Of a stretch of 18,783 nt of DNA, positions 6,465 to 14,878 are shown piece after piece. The stretch lies in assembly GCA_017431185.1 (NCBI GenBank), contig JAFRLP010000123.1, positions 1 to 18,783 on the forward strand, in the 5' to 3' direction. The position numbers and the translations under genes were made by a program. The notes under the pieces are model-generated. The model searched no databases, had not been told where the DNA came from, and saw nothing but the letters and a program-made list of their open reading frames with translations. Origin of the DNA: Victivallales bacterium (lineage in GTDB: Bacteria; Verrucomicrobiota; Lentisphaeria; Oligosphaerales; Oligosphaeraceae). Positions within the stretch are counted from its first letter, which is position 1, and each line of letters starts with the position of its first letter.

Positions 6465-7514
6465 TTATTCCAGTCCCTGTTCGGCAGGAGGCGTGGCGGT
6501 TGCCCGCAGTTGACCGCAGGCTGCCTGGATGTGGTCTCCCTTGCGACGGCGGAGCGTGGCCTGCACGCCACGCTGTTCCAGGATGGCCAGGAACTGGGCG
6601 CAGGTGTCATTGTCCGGCGCCTTGAGAAGCTTGGACTTGCCCGGATTACAGGGGATGAGATTGACTTTGGCGCGCGCGACCCGTGCCAGAACGGACAAGT
6701 CCCGTGCATTGGCGGGGGTGTCGTTCAGACCGCTGACCAGGACGTACTCAAAGGTGACCATTCGGCCAGTCTGACGGCGGTAGTACGTGCAGGCGTTCAT
6801 GAGCTCCTCGATGGGATGCCGATGGCGCTTGGGGATGATGTGCGAGCGCAACTCGTCGTTGGGGGCATGCAGGGAGATGGCCAGGTTCCAGGGACGCTCC
6901 TGGTCGGCCAGGCGGCGGATGCCCGCGGGAATGCCGCTGGTGGAGACGGTGATGTGCCTGGCTCCCATGCCCAGCCCCTGCTCCGCGTCGCAGAGCCGGT
7001 CGAGGGCGGGCAGAAGGTTGTCCAGGTTGAGCATCGGCTCGCCCGTGCCCATCACCACGACATTGTCCACTACTTTGCCGCACTCGTGGCAGGCAAGTAT
7101 GACCTGGTCGAAGATTTCGGTGGCGGTCAGGTTGCGGGTGAACCCCTGCCGTCCGCTTTCGCAGAAGGCACAGCGCACGGCGCAGCCCACCTGGGTGCTG
7201 ATGCAGACGGTGCTGCGGGTGGGAGTGCGGATTAGGACGGTTTCCACTGTCGCTCCGTCCGCCAATTCCGACAGCCATTTGACGGTGCGGTCTTCGGCGC
7301 GCAGCGTCTTGACAGGCGTGACCGCGCACGGCAGGAAATGCTCTGCCAGCAGTTCACGGAGAGCCTTGGGCAGGTTGAGCATTTCATCAAAGCTGGTGGC
7401 CAGTCCCTTGGTCAGCCACTCCTGAATCTGCTTGGCGCGGAATGGCTGCTGGCCATTGTTCCTGAGCCATTGCTTCAGGTCATTCTGGGAGATTTCTCGT
7501 ATCGGCTGTTTCAT
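6465..7514 (-). CDS. rlmN: Dual-specificity 23S rRNA A2503 / tRNA A37 C2-methyltransferase
   Basis: Radical-SAM enzyme that methylates C2 of adenine 2503 in 23S rRNA and, in E. coli, of A37 in certain tRNAs. The 349 residues fit the family. The [4Fe-4S] cluster motif CxxxCxxC is present as Cys111, Cys115 and Cys118 in GCAVRCAFCESGRQGFTRN. Cys104, seven residues before the cluster, and Cys333 in GDHIQAACGQL match the two catalytic cysteines, the latter carrying the methyl intermediate. VVVMGTGEPMLNLDN (GEP motif, 152-166) and LAISLHAPND are also typical. The ATG at 7514 (MKQPIREISQNDL) is 16 bases after the glycosyltransferase stop, indicating cotranscription. The RlmN sequence is complete and shows no sign of Cfr-type resistance specialisation. 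Confidence 0.97.
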   Translation of the reverse strand: MKQPIREISQNDLKQWLRNNGQQPFRAKQIQEWLTKGLATSFDEMLNLPKALRELLAEHFLPCAVTPVKTLRAEDRTVKWLSELADGATVETVLIRTPTRSTVCISTQVGCAVRCAFCESGRQGFTRNLTATEIFDQVILACHECGKVVDNVVVMGTGEPMLNLDNLLPALDRLCDAEQGLGMGARHITVSTSGIPAGIRRLADQERPWNLAISLHAPNDELRSHIIPKRHRHPIEELMNACTYYRRQTGRMVTFEYVLVSGLNDTPANARDLSVLARVARAKVNLIPCNPGKSKLLKAPDNDTCAQFLAILEQRGVQATLRRRKGDHIQAACGQLRATATPPAEQGLE

Positions 7515-7530
7515 GGGTCAATGTGCAAGT

Positions 7531-9480
7531 CTATGGTTCGGGCAATTCGATTCTTTCCCCTTGGTAAAGGCGCAACTCCGCCATGGTGTATGGCGGTTGC
7601 TTCTCGTAGGGAATGCGCTCAAGGGACGCCAGGGGAAATTCCCCATTGCCGAGATGGTCGAGGATATTCTCGTGGAGGAAGCAGAGCTGATGCCGGTCAT
7701 CCAGCCTGACCTTGGGACTGACCGCCTTCCATTTTCGGTTGGGTGCGGCGGGCACCTGCGGACTGAGCAGATAGACCGTGCCCTCCTGGGAGGGAATGTC
7801 CTGGGCTGCATCCTTGATGTGCCTGATGCAGGTGTGCAGATAGAATGTCTCCACCAGGGTCAGGCCGATGGTCTCCTGCTCCGGCCATAGCATATAGATG
7901 GTGGCGGGCGGAGTGTCGGGCAGTTTTTCGGCCAGCATTCGACCATGGTCGCGCCGGTCTGACAGCATGGCGGCGCGCGGCCCCAGCATGGTCGCCAGGT
8001 AAAGGAAGCGGCAGGCCAGGATTGTCCAGAGCAGCGAACTGTGCAGGCTGCGGCGCCTCTTCGAGAACAGGTTCTCGGAGAGCAGCAGGATAAGAGCGAT
8101 GACGGCCAGCAGCAGAGCCGCCGCCGACAGACGAGTCGCCTGGGGAGGCTGCGCGATGACTCCCGCGCGGGCGCATCCCCAGAAAACGATGGTCGCGCAG
8201 GCGCATAGCGCGGCCAGCCAGCCGACGAGTTTCAGCATCCAGTTCCATACGTCCAGATACCGGCGGAAGACGATTTCCGCATGGATGCCGATGAGCACGG
8301 CCATCGGCCCCAGGATTGGTATCAGATGCAGCGGCGAACCGCCAGGCAAGACCCAGACGAGCAGGGCGTTGACGATGACAATGGTGCGCAGAAAACGGCA
8401 CGCCTCGCTGTCCTGCTCGAAACGGCGCAGGGCCAGGCAGAACGGGGCCCAGGCGATGAGCGACCAGGGAAGCAGATAGAGTGCCGCCTTGGGGAACATG
8501 GAGACCAGATGCGTGGCATAGCGTCCCCAGGTTTGTGGCGGTTCGAGAAAGGCGATGGCGTTCCAGGTCATGAACGGCTGCCCTGGCACCATCAGCAGCC
8601 AGATGGTGAGCATCCCCATGAAGGCAATCATGGTGACGACATGGGCGGGGCTTTGCAGCTGCTCGTAGATGCCGAAAGGCCCAGGCAGGAAGCAGAGCGG
8701 CAGATAGAAGATGAGGATTGCCTTGATTCCCACGCCCAAGGTGGCGATGAACACCAGCGCGAAAGAGACTCCCCAGGCAGACCACCAGCGCTTTTGCTTC
8801 CAGCCCCGGTTGAACCACCAGAACCAGGCCATCGCCAGTATCAGCGCGGTCACGGTCTCGCTTTGCGCGCGCACACCTATCAGCAGGCAGACCAGACTGG
8901 TCAGCACAATCGCCGCAGCCATGAGGCCCGCGAAACCGGATTGCACTCTTCTGGCGAACAGTCCGCACACCAGGGCCAGGCCCCATAGCGAGAGGATGGA
9001 CGGCAGACGAAGAGTGGACTCGGGAGTGGCCCGCAGAGTCTCCGCAAGCAGCCTGAGGATTCTGTCTAGCCAGTCGGCCTTGCCGTCGCCATGGTGGTTG
9101 TCCAGCAGTTGTTCAATGGGCTTTTCGTCAACCTGTTCCACAGGCTTCTCCTGCCCAACGGCAGGCACGGCGCACTGCTCTGCTGTGGCGACGTCTGGAG
9201 TCTGCGGCGCAACGCCTTTGCCGGAGAGAAAGGGAAGATGTCCGGAACAAAGAGCCGCCAGCCAGGGATAGAGCGGGAAGCCTGGAACGGGATGCCCGTA
9301 TAGCCGGGTTTGCAGCCACCCCTGGCCTGAAATCATCTGCTGGGTGAAATTGGCGTTCAGCCCCTCGTCAACCAGACGCAGTTCGGGCACTTCCGGCAAC
9401 GGAAACAGGTACAGCGTAGGCGCCAGCAGCACGAGCAGAAGCACGCTTTTCCAGGATGGCTTGAAGTTGATGAAGTGCAT
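7531..9480 (-). CDS. GT39/ArnT-like polytopic membrane glycosyltransferase
   Basis: A 649-residue multi-pass membrane protein of the GT-C fold. GT-C enzymes use a lipid-phosphate-linked sugar donor and act on the outer face of the membrane. Evidence: one N-terminal hydrophobic segment (~12-30), then a conserved first loop with the acidic pair in RLVDEGLNANFTQQM (Asp38-Glu39), GHPVPGFPLYPWLAAL at ~62-77 and LRLPSILSLWGL at ~157-168, as in GT39 proteins. About ten further hydrophobic segments lie between ~165 and 480, followed by a soluble C-terminal ~150 residues. Between ~85 and 150 sits a polar, Glu/Gln-rich insertion not usual at this place. The acceptor is unknown; lipid A, glycoprotein or surface glycan are all possible. 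The start at ATG 9480 has no clear ribosome site. It lies directly upstream of rlmN (16 bases). Confidence 0.8.
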   Translation of the reverse strand: MHFINFKPSWKSVLLLVLLAPTLYLFPLPEVPELRLVDEGLNANFTQQMISGQGWLQTRLYGHPVPGFPLYPWLAALCSGHLPFLSGKGVAPQTPDVATAEQCAVPAVGQEKPVEQVDEKPIEQLLDNHHGDGKADWLDRILRLLAETLRATPESTLRLPSILSLWGLALVCGLFARRVQSGFAGLMAAAIVLTSLVCLLIGVRAQSETVTALILAMAWFWWFNRGWKQKRWWSAWGVSFALVFIATLGVGIKAILIFYLPLCFLPGPFGIYEQLQSPAHVVTMIAFMGMLTIWLLMVPGQPFMTWNAIAFLEPPQTWGRYATHLVSMFPKAALYLLPWSLIAWAPFCLALRRFEQDSEACRFLRTIVIVNALLVWVLPGGSPLHLIPILGPMAVLIGIHAEIVFRRYLDVWNWMLKLVGWLAALCACATIVFWGCARAGVIAQPPQATRLSAAALLLAVIALILLLSENLFSKRRRSLHSSLLWTILACRFLYLATMLGPRAAMLSDRRDHGRMLAEKLPDTPPATIYMLWPEQETIGLTLVETFYLHTCIRHIKDAAQDIPSQEGTVYLLSPQVPAAPNRKWKAVSPKVRLDDRHQLCFLHENILDHLGNGEFPLASLERIPYEKQPPYTMAELRLYQGERIELPEP

Positions 9481-9519
9481 GGCGAAGGAGAATCAGGGGC
9501 AGTTCCGCAGGAGATTCCG

Positions 9520-9535
9520 CTGCCTGGCGAGGCAG
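9520..9535 (-). other. Small hairpin between eda and the glycosyltransferase
   Basis: CTGCCT and AGGCAG arms pair over six bases with a four-base loop, 17 bases after the aldolase stop. There is no T-run after it, so it may only modulate readthrough or stabilise the upstream mRNA. Confidence 0.25.
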
Positions 9536-9551
9536 GTCTCTGCCGCAGTCT

Positions 9552-10190
9552 TTACCCTCTGGAGGCCTTGACGATTGCCACGGCCTCGGCGGCCTTGGCG
9601 GTGATGCCGGCCCAATCGCCGTTCCTGATGGCCTCTTTGGTGGCAATCCAGGTGCCGCCCGCGAAGGCGACTTGCGGAAGAGCCAGGTAGTCGGCCAAGT
9701 TGGCGGTGGAGACTCCGCCAGTTGGACAGAAGGAGATGCCCAGATGCCCGTAGGGGCCTATCAGCGCCTTGAGCATCTTCACTCCGCCCGACGCCTCCGC
9801 GGGGAAAAACTTCAGCAGACGGCAACCCATCTCCACTGCTCGTTCCACGTCGCTGGGGGTGCAGACACCCGGCGCGAAGAACATTCCGCATGCCTTGGCT
9901 GCGTCGATGATGCGGGGATTGCAGCCGGGGGCGACGGCGAACTTCGCGCCTGCGTCCACCGCCTGCATCATCTGCTCCTGGGTCAATACAGTGCCGGCCC
10001 CCAAGACCATCTCTGGAAAATGCTTGGCGGCCAAGGCGATGGTCTCCGCCGCCGCGGCAGTGCGGAAGGTGATTTCAGCGACCGGCAGACCGCCCGCGAT
10101 AAGGGCCTCGCAGAGCCTGAGTCCATTGTCAGGGGTGTCCACGGCCAGCACAGGCACCACACCATGTGCCTTCAGTTTCTCCAGCATCAT
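9552..10190 (-). CDS. eda: 2-dehydro-3-deoxyphosphogluconate (KDPG) aldolase
   Basis: Class I aldolase cleaving KDPG to pyruvate and glyceraldehyde 3-phosphate in the Entner-Doudoroff route and in uronate degradation; many homologues also use KHG. The 212 residues match the family. Visible catalytic residues: Glu39 and Arg43 in VAEITFRT, and the Schiff-base Lys127 in RLLKFFPAE. GAGTVLT at ~64-70, APGC(N)P at ~87-92 and PTGGV at ~156-160 complete the barrel signature. The start is one of two tandem ATGs (10190 or 10187); AAGGAG lies just upstream and favours the second on spacing. A frame extending to 10298 was not used because it lacks homology. The nearest sugar-acid dehydratase or kinase partner is not in the window, so the feeding pathway is open. 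Confidence 0.96.
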   Translation of the reverse strand: MMLEKLKAHGVVPVLAVDTPDNGLRLCEALIAGGLPVAEITFRTAAAAETIALAAKHFPEMVLGAGTVLTQEQMMQAVDAGAKFAVAPGCNPRIIDAAKACGMFFAPGVCTPSDVERAVEMGCRLLKFFPAEASGGVKMLKALIGPYGHLGISFCPTGGVSTANLADYLALPQVAFAGGTWIATKEAIRNGDWAGITAKAAEAVAIVKASRG

Positions 10191-10232
10191 CTTTCTCCTT
10201 GAAAATTGACGAATTACAAGCACAATCCCAAT

Positions 10233-10260
10233 AATGTATTCTTTTTTGGAGGATTTGCAA
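10233..10260 (-). promoter_or_regulatory. Predicted promoter for eda
   Basis: On the minus strand TTGCAA (10255-10260) and TACATT (10233-10238) are spaced by 16 bases, within the AT-rich gap after the toxin gene. The same -35 hexamer and spacing occur at the 5-FCL promoter. Matches to consensus are partial. Confidence 0.4.
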
Positions 10261-10306
10261 GCAATTGGCCTAATGACAACAGTCGTGGAGGAAGCCAAGG
10301 CTTTCC

Positions 10307-10573
10307 CTAGTGCTCCTCATAATGTGTCCTGCATTGCAGGATTGTGACAGTGGAAGTGTCAACCATATAGACAATGCGATTTTGTCCATCGATCCGGCGA
10401 CTCCATTTCCCGCTTAAATCGCCGCGCAAAGGTTCAGGTTTTCCTTCACCTTCAAAAGGTGTACGCAGTATGGACTGTATGAGTTGATTGATGCGCCGGA
10501 GAGTCCTTTGATCCTGTGTCTGCCAATAGAGATAGTCGTCCCAGGCGGATGGTGTAAAAAGGAGTTGGCTCAT
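10307..10573 (-). CDS. yoeB: YoeB/Txe-family mRNA interferase toxin
   Basis: Ribosome-dependent endoribonuclease toxin of a type II toxin-antitoxin system. The 88 residues align over the whole length with E. coli YoeB: WDDYLYWQ at 11-18, RTPFEGEGKPEPL at 37-49, LSGKWSRRI at 53-61, RIVY at 66-69 and CRTHY at 81-85. The expected active-site residues Glu47, Arg66, His84 and Tyr85 are all present, so it looks functional. Its ATG overlaps the antitoxin stop in an ATGA, the usual coupled arrangement with the antitoxin first. The classic YoeB partner is YefM (Phd family), whereas the neighbour here is RelB/DinJ-like. Confidence 0.95.
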   Translation of the reverse strand: MSQLLFTPSAWDDYLYWQTQDQRTLRRINQLIQSILRTPFEGEGKPEPLRGDLSGKWSRRIDGQNRIVYMVDTSTVTILQCRTHYEEH

Positions 10574-10839
10574 TTTGCCATGGCCTCCAATTCGGAGATG
10601 GTCTTGGGGATAACACGACCAGCCTGCAATTCCGCCTCGGAATGTTTGAGAGCAGCAAGATTGGCCTCAGAATAGAAGGCATCATCATTGGCGCGAATCT
10701 CAAAGGGAATCTTCCGTTCACGCAGTGCGGCACGGGTATAAATCATGAAAAAGGTAGTCAGGTTCATCCCCATTTCCTCGCACATTCTGTCTAGGGCCTG
10801 CTTGGTGGCCTCATCTAGCCGAAGACTGACGGTTACCAT
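10570..10839 (-). CDS. RelB/DinJ-family antitoxin
   Basis: An 89-residue antitoxin expected to neutralise the downstream YoeB and repress the operon. The N-terminus VTVSLRLDEATKQALDRMCEEMGMNLTT is a ribbon-helix-helix motif of the RelB/DinJ type (strand at ~2-7, helix at ~9-23, second helix from ~26). The C-terminal ~40 residues (FYSEANLAALKHSEAELQAG...) form the toxin-wrapping tail. The start at ATG 10839 has AAGGAG eight bases upstream. The stop overlaps the toxin start by four bases. Two 7-base direct repeats lie just upstream and may be the operator. Confidence 0.9.
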   Translation of the reverse strand: MVTVSLRLDEATKQALDRMCEEMGMNLTTFFMIYTRAALRERKIPFEIRANDDAFYSEANLAALKHSEAELQAGRVIPKTISELEAMAK

Positions 10840-10866
10840 CTATTTTACTCCTTTTGATTGCATTTG

Positions 10867-10883
10867 TCATTCAGATTCATTCA
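10867..10883 (-). promoter_or_regulatory. Direct repeats, candidate antitoxin operator
   Basis: TCATTCA occurs twice (10867-10873 and 10877-10883, plus-strand reading), spaced by ten bases, i.e. one helical turn, 28-44 bases before the antitoxin start. A possible -10 (TATATT on the minus strand, 10894-10899) lies just upstream, so bound antitoxin would sit at the transcription start. Ribbon-helix-helix repressors often use such spacing. Confidence 0.35.
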
Positions 10884-10940
10884 ATAAGAAATCAATATAA
10901 TTCTTTTTTTTAATTTTTCCACTGGCGAGGCGGAGAATGG

Positions 10941-12077
10941 TCATTCGGTCGGCAGGATGGTGAAGGGAGTCCCTGTGCCCAGCGTCCCTCTGATTGCCAC
11001 AGCCCCTGGTGGCGGGGTGAGAGCCTGTGTCTGTGGTTTGCCGGGCTGCATGGCGGGCAACTGCAATGTGGCCTGGCCAAGTTCACGTCCCCCCTTGTCA
11101 AGGTAGGTGAGGGTCATGGCGGTGGCTGTTTGCTGGACGGCTGACTCGCAGTTCATCCGTGTCCCCTCCCAATGCAAAGCCAAATCGCCGCATAGCGCGC
11201 TGACGCCTGCCAGGTGCGGAAAATAGAGATGGTCAATCGGAAAGGCGACAGATTCGCCTGCTGCATATTCCCGTTTCGGGAACACCATCTCCATCGTGTG
11301 GGTGGTGGACTGCGCCCCTCGCTTGTAGGAGTAGAAGAATCCATCGGCCAGCAGGCCTTCGTCAGTGCGGACAACGAGGACACCTGGGCGTTTCCGGGAA
11401 TACCTTGCCATCCAGGGGGCGGCGGGGGCGATGAACACCTCGCGGTTGCCGAGGTCGGTGTCAATGAACAGTCGGTCGTTGGGAAGCCGCATCACGCTGT
11501 GGATTGGTGTGGCCTGTTGTCCTCCCTTGGCGGGGATGACCACCGTGTCGTAGTCGCTGTCAGGCCCGAGATGGGCGATCAGGTTTGTCCAGAAGGCAAG
11601 TTGTTGCGGACTCTTTTCGCGATTCGTCAGCGTGAAACTGACGGAGAACTTGAGTTCGCCCTCCTTCAAGGCGATTTCCTTTTTCGCCTCGATGTTCTCG
11701 TTCATCAGGTAGCGGTTGACCAGCACCAGACGTGCCACGTCGGGGGCCGTGGTTATCTCCTGAATTTGAAACGGCACGTTGTGGAAATGCTTTTTGCCCC
11801 AGAGCAGTTCACGCCCGCCCACGCCATTGGTCTCGAACATGGCAGGGAGCAGTTCGGTCTCATTCCGTGAGCAAACCAGATTGCCGATGAGTTCGCGGTT
11901 CTCGGGGCGGTACCTCCAGCTGCCCAGCAGGGCGGAGACCTGCGGGGCGAACTCCACGGACATCAGTTCACTGCGCAGACCATGGCGGACGAAGGAGTCC
12001 GTCGGCGCGTCACAGGTGACTTCGACGGCGGAAAGTGCGCTGGCAAGAACCATGAGGAGAAGTGCAGAACCTTTCAT
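10941..12077 (-). CDS. Exported beta-rich protein of unknown function
   Basis: A 378-residue protein. A signal peptide is clear (MKGSALLLMVLASALSAVE, cleavage near 18). The start at ATG 12077 has a perfect AGGAGG seven bases upstream and overlaps the stop of the 934-residue gene by ATGA; an in-frame extension to 12170 lies inside that gene and was rejected. The mature part has alternating hydrophobic/polar strands with few helices. Segments such as LAFWTNLIAHLG, VMRLPNDRLFIDTDLG and TMEMVFPKREYAAGESVAFP recall galactose-mutarotase-like/glycosidase-associated beta-sandwiches, but I see no catalytic signature. The context (pseudopilins, glycosidase-like partner) suggests a periplasmic or surface role in glycan handling; this is inference. 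Confidence 0.7.
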   Translation of the reverse strand: MKGSALLLMVLASALSAVEVTCDAPTDSFVRHGLRSELMSVEFAPQVSALLGSWRYRPENRELIGNLVCSRNETELLPAMFETNGVGGRELLWGKKHFHNVPFQIQEITTAPDVARLVLVNRYLMNENIEAKKEIALKEGELKFSVSFTLTNREKSPQQLAFWTNLIAHLGPDSDYDTVVIPAKGGQQATPIHSVMRLPNDRLFIDTDLGNREVFIAPAAPWMARYSRKRPGVLVVRTDEGLLADGFFYSYKRGAQSTTHTMEMVFPKREYAAGESVAFPIDHLYFPHLAGVSALCGDLALHWEGTRMNCESAVQQTATAMTLTYLDKGGRELGQATLQLPAMQPGKPQTQALTPPPGAVAIRGTLGTGTPFTILPTE

Positions 12078-14878
12078 TTCGCCACCTCCTCGAAGTAGGG
12101 AGTCCAGGGGAGTGTCTTGCCGTCCATCTTGAAATGGTAAAGCACGCGGCCTGGCAGACCCATCACCCATTTGAAGGGATAGTGGTAGGGGAAGCGCCTG
12201 TCCATCTGGTAGAAGAGCATGGTCAGCAGGTGGTCGGCAGAGCCGACGTCGGTGGCTTCGATGACGATGTTTCCGCCTTGACGGCGGATGCGGTTGTCCG
12301 CCTGCTTGTTGATCGTGAGCACGACCTGTGGGCCATCGCTTCTGTCGGTGACGGCCACATCCTTGCCGGCAGGAATGAGTTTCATCTCACGGCAGAAGGC
12401 GAAATACTCGCCGAAGCGGAGAGCAGCCTGCTCGCGCAGTTCCCTCTCGCCCTCCGGAATGCGCAGGCTGAAGGCGACTTTGCCCTGGGCATCGACATAC
12501 GGGAACTGCGCCAGGTCGCCGGAGTCGGCGGCGTAGTCCAGTGACTCGTATTCCAGTTCCAGGCGGCTGCCGGCGTGGAATGGCAGAGGTGTCCGGCTGG
12601 CGTGGAGCCATTCGCCAGTGGCTGGCATGGCCACCGCCTTCCCGTCCAGAGTGACCTTGGAGAGCCGGAAACCGTGGATGCGGCGCACCAGCAATACGCT
12701 GGAGAACTCCGCGCTCTGTTCCAGGACCGTGGTGAAAGCCTGGCGGGAGAGAGTCTTTTGGCTGGCGGTGCGGGCAATCACCTTGCCCGTGGGTGCATGG
12801 GCGAAACCACATACGGTCTCCAGGAGGAACGGTGTGCGGGAGGGCAGGGCGACCGCCAGGGTGGTCCGCTGGCTCTCCAGCGTATTGACGCTCTGCGCGT
12901 GGTCACGGCGCTTCTCGACGTAGAGATACCCCTCCTTGCGCTGCCCGCAGAGGATGCGTCCGTCTATGGTGACTGTGCCGGCGGACTCGGCTGGCCCCGA
13001 GTTGCCCAGATAGAAGAAGGTGGCCGCTCCGTTGCCGTAGCGCGAAATGTAAGGCGCGTAGAGTCCCTTGGAGAGCGTGACGGGCACCTCCGCCTGCCAC
13101 CCTGAACGCGCCAGCTCCAGTGCCTCCGGCTGGACATAGACCTGCTGCGGACAGCCGAAGAAGGTGACGTAGCTGTTGGTCAGCCCCCATTTGAACTGGT
13201 TGAGGATGATGTAGTCGGACATCTTGGCCATGATGTCCAGGAATTCCTCCCTGGTGCGGTTGCGCCAGCCAGGCACCATGTCCTCGAAGGCGAAGCCGTG
13301 CCCGTGCATGCAGCCTGGCCTGGGGCCGATGAACCAGCGGTAGAGCGGCAGAAACGCGCTCACGGAGGATTTCTCCACGTAGGGCTTCTCCAGCATGCAG
13401 TAGTCGCCCTTCATGTAGCCGTTGATGAACACGGTGAGCGGCTTGTCAGGGTTGATGGCGCGCATGAAGTCAACCTCGTGGTTGACGGCGACTCCCTGGT
13501 CGATGAACACGCCTTGGTCATCCCAGGCGCGTCCGGGCATGGGATTCCCGCAGGCCTTGCCGCGGAATCGCACGCCGCCGGAGCCGCAGTCCAGGGCGAA
13601 GCCTGGCAAGTCCAGCTCACGGGTGACATCCACCAGGTCCTGCTCGAACTGCTTCGCGAAACTGGTGCCCATGGGGAAGACGCGCACCTCGCGGTCGTGT
13701 CCTGTGCTCCAGGAGTTGAGCAGGATGGGGGAGGATTTGTCAAGGTTGAGGGAGTCCTCGTAGCGCTCATGGCCCAGGTTGTATTCGCACCAGGTGCCTG
13801 AGCAGGTCACGTAGAACATCCAGCCGTAGCGCTTGCCGTACTTGTGGAAGCCCTCGTTGCGCATCTTCAGGAAATCCTTGCGCGTGATGTCCTTGAAGCT
13901 GAATTTCTGGCCGCCGAATTTCGGGGTCTGGCCGCGGTAGGCGTTGTAGGGTGTGTAGTCCCAGAGGTCGGGGCGGCAGGCGATGTCGCCTGACCGCTTG
14001 TACGGGCAGTATGTCCATTCGATGGTGTAGTAGAGACGGCGGTTCTCCTCTGGCCTGGGTTTGCCCCACCAGTTCTGGTAATGGGCGTTGTTGCCCCAGA
14101 CGTATGGGTTGGACTGCCCGCCGGAGACTGTCCAGCAGTCAGGAAGCGAGTCGTAGTGCTGCTGTATGATGGACTCGGGGAGGCCGAAGCGGGAGTCCGC
14201 CACGGCGATGGTATGCCGGAATGTCACGGTCTGCCCAGGCGAGACCACGTGCCGTTGCGTGTAACTGTAGGTTCCTTTCTCTGGAACATAGTGGCATGAC
14301 GCATAACTCAGAGGGTCGAAGTTCACGTGTCCCAGGGAGAATGCCGTATTGTCTTTGAAGCCGACGGCGGTTGCGGCGAAGGGGTAGGCGGCCGAACCAA
14401 GGTTCTGGAGTTTTTTGCCGACGAGACCATGACGGTGGATTTCCTTGACCCCGATGTCCTGCGTCTCGTCCGTGCCGTCCCAGAACGTGGTTGGCGCGTT
14501 TTCCCCGAATGTGGCGGTGAGTCCAGGTTCGAGCCAGAGGTCGCCTTTGCCTGTGTTGGCGAAGGCGCTCTCCCCCAGGAAGAGCCGTCCGCATGGGGTG
14601 AACACGGTTTCCCAGCGCCAGTCGTCTCCCTGGAACACCACGGTGATTTGGTCGGACTTTTCGGTGATGGTCGGTTTGCCCAGGGGCAGTTCCGCCTTAC
14701 GCTGTCCTTCGTAGAGGGTGAATGTCAGTCGGGCGGAGGCCCATTCGGCATTCGGCAAAAGCGGTGTGACCTGGAGGCCATTGCCCTGCGGGGCCAAGTT
14801 TGCGGTGGGAGTCGTCAGCGCCGCGAAGGAGCCTCCGATGGCCAAAAACAGCAGGGAAAGAAGGTGTTTGCGCATCAT
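12074..14878 (-). CDS. Exported glycoside-hydrolase-like multidomain protein
   Basis: A 934-residue protein with a signal peptide (MMRKHLLSLLFLAIGGSFA). Likely order: an N-terminal beta-sandwich (~30-225), a central TIM-barrel-like region (~280-600) and C-terminal beta domains (~600-934). The barrel region has strand-like segments ending in conserved-looking acids, such as RLYYTIEWTYCPY, YGWMFYVTCSGTWCEY and, most telling, LPGFALDCGSGGVRF (Asp430), resembling the nucleophile strand of GH36/GH97-type barrels, plus PLTVFINGYMKGDY and SDYIILNQFKWGL. I cannot name the family or confirm a catalytic acid/base. The start is at tandem ATGs (14878/14875) overlapping the previous stop; the frame upstream to 15160 has no homology-like content. 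It is translationally coupled on both sides and therefore produced with the pseudopilin and the 378-residue exported protein. Confidence 0.7.
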   Translation of the reverse strand: MMRKHLLSLLFLAIGGSFAALTTPTANLAPQGNGLQVTPLLPNAEWASARLTFTLYEGQRKAELPLGKPTITEKSDQITVVFQGDDWRWETVFTPCGRLFLGESAFANTGKGDLWLEPGLTATFGENAPTTFWDGTDETQDIGVKEIHRHGLVGKKLQNLGSAAYPFAATAVGFKDNTAFSLGHVNFDPLSYASCHYVPEKGTYSYTQRHVVSPGQTVTFRHTIAVADSRFGLPESIIQQHYDSLPDCWTVSGGQSNPYVWGNNAHYQNWWGKPRPEENRRLYYTIEWTYCPYKRSGDIACRPDLWDYTPYNAYRGQTPKFGGQKFSFKDITRKDFLKMRNEGFHKYGKRYGWMFYVTCSGTWCEYNLGHERYEDSLNLDKSSPILLNSWSTGHDREVRVFPMGTSFAKQFEQDLVDVTRELDLPGFALDCGSGGVRFRGKACGNPMPGRAWDDQGVFIDQGVAVNHEVDFMRAINPDKPLTVFINGYMKGDYCMLEKPYVEKSSVSAFLPLYRWFIGPRPGCMHGHGFAFEDMVPGWRNRTREEFLDIMAKMSDYIILNQFKWGLTNSYVTFFGCPQQVYVQPEALELARSGWQAEVPVTLSKGLYAPYISRYGNGAATFFYLGNSGPAESAGTVTIDGRILCGQRKEGYLYVEKRRDHAQSVNTLESQRTTLAVALPSRTPFLLETVCGFAHAPTGKVIARTASQKTLSRQAFTTVLEQSAEFSSVLLVRRIHGFRLSKVTLDGKAVAMPATGEWLHASRTPLPFHAGSRLELEYESLDYAADSGDLAQFPYVDAQGKVAFSLRIPEGERELREQAALRFGEYFAFCREMKLIPAGKDVAVTDRSDGPQVVLTINKQADNRIRRQGGNIVIEATDVGSADHLLTMLFYQMDRRFPYHYPFKWVMGLPGRVLYHFKMDGKTLPWTPYFEEVAK

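Noticed and set aside
7697..8986. A 429-codon frame on the minus strand inside the glycosyltransferase
   Set aside because: Arg/Pro/His-rich shifted-frame shadow of the GT39-like gene, without a ribosome site or family motif.
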